Positions 24,145 through 29,100 of a stretch of 29,100 nucleotides of DNA are shown here, piece after piece. The notes below the pieces were generated by a model. That model made no database searches and was not told where the DNA came from. It worked only from the letters and a program-made list of their open reading frames with translations. Position 1 is the stretch's first letter. The number at the start of each line of letters is the position of its first letter. Both the position numbers and the translations under genes were made by a program. This stretch comes from Firmicutes bacterium UBA3553. GTDB taxonomy: Bacteria; Bacillota; Clostridia; Tissierellales; Sedimentibacteraceae. The stretch covers positions 1-29,100 of the forward strand of contig DFOA01000004.1 in assembly GCA_002381185.1 (NCBI GenBank), given 5' to 3'.

Positions 24145-25404
24145 ATGTGTGCTAAAAACATTAAATTGTTTTGTTCTTTTATAATAATTAGCTTAGCCCT
24201 AATAATAGGGATATTTTATAATAACAGGAATTCAACAGATATTGTTGAAAGCATATCTACAGTTGAAAGTGACGTTGACAATAAAATAGTAAAAAAAGAT
24301 GTAAATGAAGAAGTTTCAGTTGATGAAATTGTTTTGAACAACAGTGAAATAAACGAAAGCACGGAAAATAAAGAAGTAGAATCAAATATTATAATAAAAG
24401 AAGAGCAAGAAGAGTCAGATGAATTAAAAGATGATGAAAAGCCTATAGGAAATGATTTATCTATTGAGCATTCACCTGAAAATGTGGGCAATTTTGTTAT
24501 AATAAATAGTGTAGGGTACGAAAAGTTTAAATTTAACGAATACAATGCAAACGTTTATATAGAATCGGTTAATAAATATGCTGAAAACTTAATCGGTGAT
24601 ATCAAAATATACAGTCTCATTGCACCTACATCAAGCGAATTTAATATGCCTGGTGAATACAGAGATTTGAGTGGTTCACAAAAAGATGGGATTAGATACG
24701 CCTATTCAAATATGGACAATAAAATCATAACTGTAGATGCTTATTCAAATATTGAAGCGCATAAAAATGAATACCTATATTTTAAAACTGATCACCATTG
24801 GACGGCATTAGGGGCATCTAAAGCATATGAATCGTTTATGAAAATAAAAGATGAAGAAGCGGTACCTTTAGAAAAATACAATAGAATAGATTCAAAAGAT
24901 AAATATCTTGGTTCTATATACAATATGACTCAAAATAAACGATTGGAAAATAATTTAGATGATATATGGTACTATGATCCTTTATTATCAGTTGAATATT
25001 CATCAGTAAATAGGGACGAAACGGCATGGGATTCAAATCAAATAATTTTTCCATCATATTTTGAACATGAAAGAAAATATTCTGCTTTCATGGGTGGTGA
25101 TACTGCTTTCTCCCATATCAAAGTTGATTCCCAAATGGAGAAAAAAATTCTCGTGATAAAAGATTCCTATGGAAACGCCTTTATTCCATTCCTTCTACCT
25201 CATTACAGGGATATTTTTATAGTGGATCCCCGCTACTTTAAAAACAATATTTATGATTTAATTGAGGATAATGAAATTGATGAAGTGCTGATAATTAATT
25301 ATGCAACAGTTTTACAATTGCCGGAATTTTCTCGATTGTTAGGTAATATGGGATCGGTTAGTGTTACCAGTGCAACAGCAATAAAGGCTACGGTGTCTAA
25401 TTGA
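24145..25404 (+). CDS. DHHW-family secreted protein, AlgX/AlgJ-like
   Basis: A 419-residue protein anchored by one N-terminal membrane segment (FCSFIIISLALIIGIF, residues ~9-24), followed by a long acidic low-complexity linker (~30-110) and an extracytoplasmic domain. The motif FKTDHHWTALGA (DHHW at 216-219) and VIKDSYGNAFIPFL (Ser341) define the DHHW family, related to the SGNH-like AlgX/AlgJ proteins of polysaccharide O-acetylation. These usually sit beside an MBOAT acyltransferase; none is visible here. The ATG follows GGGGGA. It lies 59 bp after vanZ and upstream of the chain-length/kinase fusion, consistent with surface-polymer modification. Confidence 0.85.
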   Translation: MCAKNIKLFCSFIIISLALIIGIFYNNRNSTDIVESISTVESDVDNKIVKKDVNEEVSVDEIVLNNSEINESTENKEVESNIIIKEEQEESDELKDDEKPIGNDLSIEHSPENVGNFVIINSVGYEKFKFNEYNANVYIESVNKYAENLIGDIKIYSLIAPTSSEFNMPGEYRDLSGSQKDGIRYAYSNMDNKIITVDAYSNIEAHKNEYLYFKTDHHWTALGASKAYESFMKIKDEEAVPLEKYNRIDSKDKYLGSIYNMTQNKRLENNLDDIWYYDPLLSVEYSSVNRDETAWDSNQIIFPSYFEHERKYSAFMGGDTAFSHIKVDSQMEKKILVIKDSYGNAFIPFLLPHYRDIFIVDPRYFKNNIYDLIEDNEIDEVLIINYATVLQLPEFSRLLGNMGSVSVTSATAIKATVSN

Positions 25405-25915
25405 GTACTAGGACTGATTTTAGAGGGCAATAATATATATTATGGAACAAAATAGTTGTAAAATGTATAGGGGTATATAGGCGAATAACAGAGCATAGGG
25501 GGGATAGTATAAGAATAATATCCAGAAAGTAGTTTTATTTACCTTTTTGGGCTGATTCTTATAAATATAACTTGAAATTTTATGTCAAAAGTTGTAATAT
25601 AAAAAATGTGAAATTTCATATGAAAAGGTTTTAAACTTGGGCAATCCATATGAATTAATTCATTTCATCGAATTATATAAGGGTTATGAAAATTAGCTTA
25701 TACAAAATATAATATAACTATAAATTCATAAAAAAATATGAAGTTTATTTTTTGGTAAAATTTACTGTATTTTTATGAAATATGTGAGTTTTTATGAGTG
25801 CTCTATAGTCAATGAGTTATTTTGAACGAAAACAAAATCTATTTATGCAATAATTCCTGTTATATATTTAACGACTTATATTGAAAATCTTTATGAATAA
25901 ACCCGAGGTGCAATT
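25405..25915. other. AT-rich intergenic region before the kinase fusion gene
   Basis: About 510 bp with no coding frame that I trust. It is very AT-rich with repeated TTTTTATGA/CATATGA-like words and A-tracts. A likely promoter lies at 25572-25600. The length suggests a separately controlled transcript for the downstream gene rather than simple read-through from the DHHW gene. Confidence 0.5.
25572..25600 (+). promoter_or_regulatory. Putative SigA-type promoter
   Basis: TTGAAA (25572-25577), a 17-bp spacer and TAATAT (25595-25600). It would give a leader of about 310 nt before the TTG start at 25916. The region is AT-rich, so chance matches are likely. Confidence 0.35.
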
Positions 25916-27880
25916 TTGGATAATGATGAAATAAGCTTGCAAGATTTAATATATGTTGTCATTAAGGGCTGGAAAGTCATATTGATATCTACATTCCTTT
26001 TCATGGGGTTAGCTCTGGTATATATTAATTTGCCGATGTCTAAGGATAATATTTATGAAACAAATGCCAGTATGGTAATAAATTCAAAGACATACACCAT
26101 ACTTAATAGTGAAATTGAAGTCAGTGGTAAAAACGACATATATTTGTCGCAAAAAATGGTAAATACATACAGAGTGATTCTTTTAAGTGATAATGTTTTG
26201 GAAAGGGTTAATAAGGATTTAGGCACAAATATTAATATAAGCCTTATGAGAAGTTGGCTGACAGTGTCATCGCCAAAAGATACGGAAGTTATTATGGTTT
26301 CTGTTAAAGATGCTGACCCTCAGCTGGCTGCAGATATTGCCAATTCTATAATGCGTGTTGCACCTCAGGTTATAAGCGAAACGGTGGAGGTAGGAAGCAT
26401 CAAGGTCTTAGATGAAGCCAAAGTACCGAATGTTCCGATACCTCAAAAGAAAAATAACACCTTGTATTTAGCAATCGGCTGTGTGATTGGTTTGATGGGT
26501 GGTGTATTTATTGTATTTCTTATACACTTTTTGAGACCTTGTCTCAAAAGTAAAAAAGAAATGGTGGAACTGGTTGCTATTAATTGTCTCGGAGAAATTC
26601 CACATGTTAAGAATAAACTAAGATATAAGCAAAATCCGCTTGTATTAATCAAGAATATTGACAACAGTTTCGTTGAAGGATATAAAGTCTTGACTGAAAC
26701 AGTCATGCACGTTTGCGATAAATCAGATATTAAGACGATAGTTATAACAAGTGCAGTTCCGGAAGAAGGTAAAACAAATGTTTCTGTAAATTTAGCCTTA
26801 TCTATTGCATCGGCAGGCAAAAAAACGTTACTTTTAGACTTCGATTGTTATAAAGATGGTGTTTTAGGCATATCTAGAAAGCGTCCTGGAAAATGTCTGT
26901 TAGATGTATTGAAAGAGGGTAAAAATTTAAAAGAAGCTATTATGATAGAACCTGATACTGGGTTGCATATAATGTATTCAAAAAAAGGAAAAGTAGGCGA
27001 TATAAGTTTTCTGAATTCCGAAATCATGAGAGAGTTTTTTAGTGATATCAAAAAAAGCTATGATTATGTCATTATAGATACACCTCCTGCGCTTATTCAG
27101 AGTGAAGCTGTTTCCTTATCAAAATATATTGATGGCGTTATTATGGTAGCAAGGCAAGAAACAGCACCTATTATAGATATTATCGAGGCTAAAAACAGAA
27201 TACTGAATGTAGGGGCTGAAATAATCGGCGGTGTTGTTAATGACATAAGATATTTAGTTGGAACCGAATACAGCCATAAATATTATTATGCTCATAATTA
27301 TTATTATAGTTTCAATAAGGAAAAAGAAAACAAGAAAATATTATGGAAAAAAACAGTATCAAGTATCTTGTTTTTATTAATGATTGTTTGCATTATCTAT
27401 TTTGCAACTAGGACTGGTGAAGAAATAATAAAAATGAGCGATGATACCATGAATTTTATATTTAGTAAGATGGACCAATTAGGATTTATAGAAAATACAA
27501 TACAATCCTTTGATGGAAAAACATCAGAAATTACTTCATATGGAGCAGAGATTGGTTATTGGGCAAAGGCTATGGAACATTGGATTCACAGCATATTATT
27601 TTTCATACTAACGATTGTAACCATGAATTTACTTGGTGCATACGATGTAAAAACTATATATTCAGTGATTGTTACGATTGTTTTGTTTGTTATCTTTTCA
27701 GTTGGAAATGAGTACTATCAATCCTTGTTTATAGAGGGCCGGGGATATGAATTCAGAGATGTAGTATTCTCAATGGTTGGGATGTCAGTAGGATTTATCG
27801 TTTATTGGATATTTAAATTCATAACAAGCAATAGGCAATCAAAACCCAAAAATGAGAAAGTGAAAGCTGTAGGCATTTGA
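25916..27880 (+). CDS. Wzz/tyrosine-kinase (CpsC-CpsD-like) protein fused to VanZ-like domain
   Basis: A 654-residue membrane protein. Residues ~5-205 form a Wzz/CpsC chain-length domain with helices at ~20-38 and ~183-206 and the proline-rich VPNVPIPQKKN before the second. Residues ~270-445 are a BY-kinase: Walker A SAVPEEGKT (279-287), Walker A' LLLDFD (305-310) and Walker B VIIDTPP (385-391). A tyrosine cluster follows at 452-464 (EYSHKYYYAHNYYYSF), the usual autophosphorylation tail. Here the protein continues: a helix at ~480-498, a loop, and a VanZ-like domain with GNEYYQSLFIEGRGYEFRDV and VGMSVG. The start is a TTG at 25916 with GAGGTG 6 nt upstream. It should control export and chain length of a surface polysaccharide. 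Confidence 0.9.
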   Translation: MDNDEISLQDLIYVVIKGWKVILISTFLFMGLALVYINLPMSKDNIYETNASMVINSKTYTILNSEIEVSGKNDIYLSQKMVNTYRVILLSDNVLERVNKDLGTNINISLMRSWLTVSSPKDTEVIMVSVKDADPQLAADIANSIMRVAPQVISETVEVGSIKVLDEAKVPNVPIPQKKNNTLYLAIGCVIGLMGGVFIVFLIHFLRPCLKSKKEMVELVAINCLGEIPHVKNKLRYKQNPLVLIKNIDNSFVEGYKVLTETVMHVCDKSDIKTIVITSAVPEEGKTNVSVNLALSIASAGKKTLLLDFDCYKDGVLGISRKRPGKCLLDVLKEGKNLKEAIMIEPDTGLHIMYSKKGKVGDISFLNSEIMREFFSDIKKSYDYVIIDTPPALIQSEAVSLSKYIDGVIMVARQETAPIIDIIEAKNRILNVGAEIIGGVVNDIRYLVGTEYSHKYYYAHNYYYSFNKEKENKKILWKKTVSSILFLLMIVCIIYFATRTGEEIIKMSDDTMNFIFSKMDQLGFIENTIQSFDGKTSEITSYGAEIGYWAKAMEHWIHSILFFILTIVTMNLLGAYDVKTIYSVIVTIVLFVIFSVGNEYYQSLFIEGRGYEFRDVVFSMVGMSVGFIVYWIFKFITSNRQSKPKNEKVKAVGI

Positions 27881-27902
27881 AAATGCTTTAAATCATACAT
27901 GA

Positions 27903-27935
27903 CGGTGATTCATATGACTGATTCACTGTTTTTTT
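27903..27935 (+). terminator. Rho-independent terminator
   Basis: CGGTGA (27903-27908) pairs with TCACTG (27923-27928, one G-U) and is followed by seven T residues. It lies about 20 bp after the stop of the kinase-VanZ gene. Confidence 0.6.
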
Positions 27936-28148
27936 AATGTAAGAATAAATAATAAATGCTCTATGTTGTCAAATACTTTAAGTGTAAGTGCTGAAAAAAA
28001 TGCTGTGAACAGCTTGATTATGAGACACTGACGGAATTCTCCTTCTTAGAATGCCTGATGATTCCAGAGAAACAGGACTCAGGGATAAAGCCTTCTAAGC
28101 CTGATAATTCATGCTATTATGTAAGAAAAATTCTAATAGTTATTTTTA
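27936..28148. other. Intergenic stretch with unrecognised scrap
   Basis: No complete gene. Around 28015-28130 a plus-strand frame stays open and reads YETLTEFSFLECLMIPEKQD and onward. It is coding-like and could be part of a lost gene, but I cannot name a family and there is no start. Confidence 0.35.
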
Positions 28149-28176
28149 TTGTAATAACATTGTATTATGGTATAAT
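28149..28176 (+). promoter_or_regulatory. Promoter with overlapping inverted repeats (TA operon)
   Basis: TTGTAA (28149-28154), a 16-bp spacer and TATAAT (28171-28176) precede the PIN gene by 34 bp. GTTATT (28139-28144) / AATAAC (28153-28158) overlaps the -35 and ATTAT-GGT-ATAAT (28164-28176) covers the -10. Such repeats are where a TA complex would repress its own promoter. Confidence 0.5.
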
Positions 28177-28209
28177 TAATATAGCAAACATGGGAGTTGA
28201 GAATGGGAT

Positions 28210-28686
28210 ATGAAGATATATTTTGATATGAATATATATAATAGAATATTTGATGATCAGACTCAAATGAGGATAAAATTTGAATCTATGGCAATAGATA
28301 TATTGTTTGAATTAATCGAACAGGAAAAATATGAATTAATGTGGTCTTTTATTTTAGAATACGAAAACAGTAGAAATCCTTTTATAGAAAGGAAGCTCCA
28401 TATTAATAATATTTCCTACCTATGCAAAGAAACAATTAAGCCGGATGATAATATCAGATTAATATCAAGGGATATAGTAAAATATTCAAATACCAAAGAT
28501 AAAGATGCATTACATCTTGCATCAGCTGTATATGGAAACTGCAATTATTTTATAACTTGTGATGATAAATTTATAAAAACAATAGAAAAAAACAGAGTTA
28601 GATTAAAAGATATAATTAAAAACATTAAACTATATAATCCAATAGATTTTCTTAGAAAGGAGATGGATATTGATGTTATTGAATGA
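28210..28686 (+). CDS. PIN-domain ribonuclease toxin (VapC-like)
   Basis: A 158-residue PIN-fold protein, likely a metal-dependent RNase. The acidic site is visible: D6 in MKIYFDMNIYNRIFDD, E50/E52 in FILEYENS, D99 in KDKDALHLASAV and D118/D119 in YFITCDDKFI. The 'KDA-H-A-A ... FIT-D--F' layout is typical of VapC-like toxins. The ATG at 28210 has GGGAG about 16 nt upstream and a closer GGGA, so the site is modest. Its 3' end overlaps the next gene by 14 bp, as in toxin-antitoxin pairs. Confidence 0.85.
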   Translation: MKIYFDMNIYNRIFDDQTQMRIKFESMAIDILFELIEQEKYELMWSFILEYENSRNPFIERKLHINNISYLCKETIKPDDNIRLISRDIVKYSNTKDKDALHLASAVYGNCNYFITCDDKFIKTIEKNRVRLKDIIKNIKLYNPIDFLRKEMDIDVIE

Positions 28687-28897
28687 AAAAAGCAAATTTA
28701 CAGACAGAGAAATAATAGAAAAAGGCTCCAGAATATTGATAAAGGAATTGGGATATTCCGGATTTTTAAGATTCATACGACATTCAGAGGGGATAAGCAA
28801 GGAAGATTATTTAAAAATAGAAGACGAAATTTTTAATGATATGTCTTTAGATGAGATATATGACAATGCAAAGGAACATTGGGAGAATAAACAGTAA
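28673..28897 (+). CDS. Small partner protein, putative antitoxin
   Basis: A 74-residue charged protein, MLLNEKSKFTDREIIEKGSR onward, then KELGYSGFLRFIRHSEGISK and an acidic helical tail. It overlaps the PIN gene, is the right size for an antitoxin, and the GISKEDYLKIEDEIFNDMSL region could wrap the toxin. Unlike classical vapBC it comes second. AAGGAG lies 10 nt before the ATG at 28673; a TTG at 28670 is an equal alternative. I cannot assign a named antitoxin family and no DNA-binding motif is obvious. Confidence 0.65.
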   Translation: MLLNEKSKFTDREIIEKGSRILIKELGYSGFLRFIRHSEGISKEDYLKIEDEIFNDMSLDEIYDNAKEHWENKQ

Positions 28898-29024
28898 CAG
28901 GTGTACATGTCGCTTAAATTGAATGGTCTAACCGTTTTAGATTCAGATAAGCTTCCGCTGCAATTGATACAGTTGAAAATAAATTAAAATAGTAACTCGT
29001 TACACTTACTTTGTATATGAATAA

Positions 29025-29058
29025 TAAAAGATGCTTTTTGTAAGAAAATCATCTTTTA
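29025..29058. terminator. Inverted repeat, possible terminator
   Basis: TAAAAGATG (29025-29033) / CATCTTTTA (29050-29058) is a perfect 9-bp stem with a 16-nt loop. The stem is AT-rich and the downstream tail (TTTGTATC) is short, so termination of the TA operon is plausible but weak. Confidence 0.4.
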
Positions 29059-29075
29059 TTTGTATCAACAATAAA

Positions 29076-29094
29076 CCCCCGGCTATGCCGGGGG
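29076..29094 (-). terminator. GC-rich hairpin, minus-strand terminator
   Basis: CCCCCGGC-TAT-GCCGGGGG is a perfect 8-bp stem with a 3-nt loop. On the minus strand it is followed by TTTATTGTT, so it reads as a terminator for a gene entering from the right edge. A repeated palindromic element is the alternative. Confidence 0.6.
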
Positions 29095-29100
29095 AAGCAA

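Noticed and set aside
29076..29094. CRISPR-repeat-like GC palindrome
   Set aside because: Only one copy is present and no spacer array is visible; the T-rich minus-strand tail fits a terminator.

Overview
The window looks like an accessory stretch of a low-GC anaerobic Firmicute of the class Clostridia. The signs are AT-rich intergenic DNA, strong GGAGG-type ribosome binding sites, several TTG starts, a DUF1659/DUF2922 pair, LytTR regulators and an oxygen-sensitive glycyl radical enzyme with its activase. A Sedimentibacter- or Tissierella-like host is a guess. No rRNA, tRNA, CRISPR array or intact transposase was recognised.

Layout. (1) 1-1907, minus strand: an isoaspartyl dipeptidase (iadA) followed by a YfcC/DcuC-type carrier cut by the window edge, a small peptide-catabolism operon. 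(2) 1908-2930: a gene graveyard with an 11-bp tandem repeat, a scrap of a diaminopimelate decarboxylase N-terminus and a truncated Panacea/SocA-like gene. (3) 2934-5023, minus strand: small DUF2922 and DUF1659 proteins and two paralogous LytTR regulators without a normal receiver domain. One of these has a perfect 13-bp direct repeat at a 21-bp period upstream. (4) 5208-8692: a three-gene group encoding a nitrilase-fold protein with an unrecognised N-terminal half, a winged-helix protein and a helical protein. (5) 8700-9264: a SEC-C remnant and a 51-bp scrap of a vanZ gene. (6) 9265-14730: a tightly overlapped trio (TM2+TerB protein, BrxC/BrxD-type ATPase, Lhr-like helicase) that matches the Shango anti-phage system, followed by an ImmA/IrrE-like remnant. 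(7) 15009-16052: a short homoserine dehydrogenase. (8) 16524-23417: a higher-GC metabolic block with a DsbA-family protein, glycyl radical activase, glycyl radical enzyme, DUF1097 membrane protein, LuxR-type regulator and metallo-beta-lactamase-fold hydrolase. (9) 23645-27880: a surface-polymer group with VanZ, a DHHW protein and a Wzz/tyrosine-kinase protein fused to a C-terminal VanZ-like domain. (10) 28149-28897: a PIN-domain toxin and a small overlapping partner.

How the parts fit. The Shango trio and the nitrilase group sit side by side among decayed TA, protease and SEC-C scraps, which is how defence islands usually look. A 51-bp near-identical repeat (8937-8987 and 23630-23680) brackets about 14.7 kb containing Shango, the dehydrogenase and the glycyl radical cluster. 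The second copy is the 5' end of the intact vanZ gene, so the bracketed DNA may have been inserted or rearranged next to vanZ. The most novel-looking items are the nitrilase group, the substrate-unknown glycyl radical cluster and the tyrosine kinase-VanZ fusion. All functional statements come from reading motifs by eye; no database search was run.
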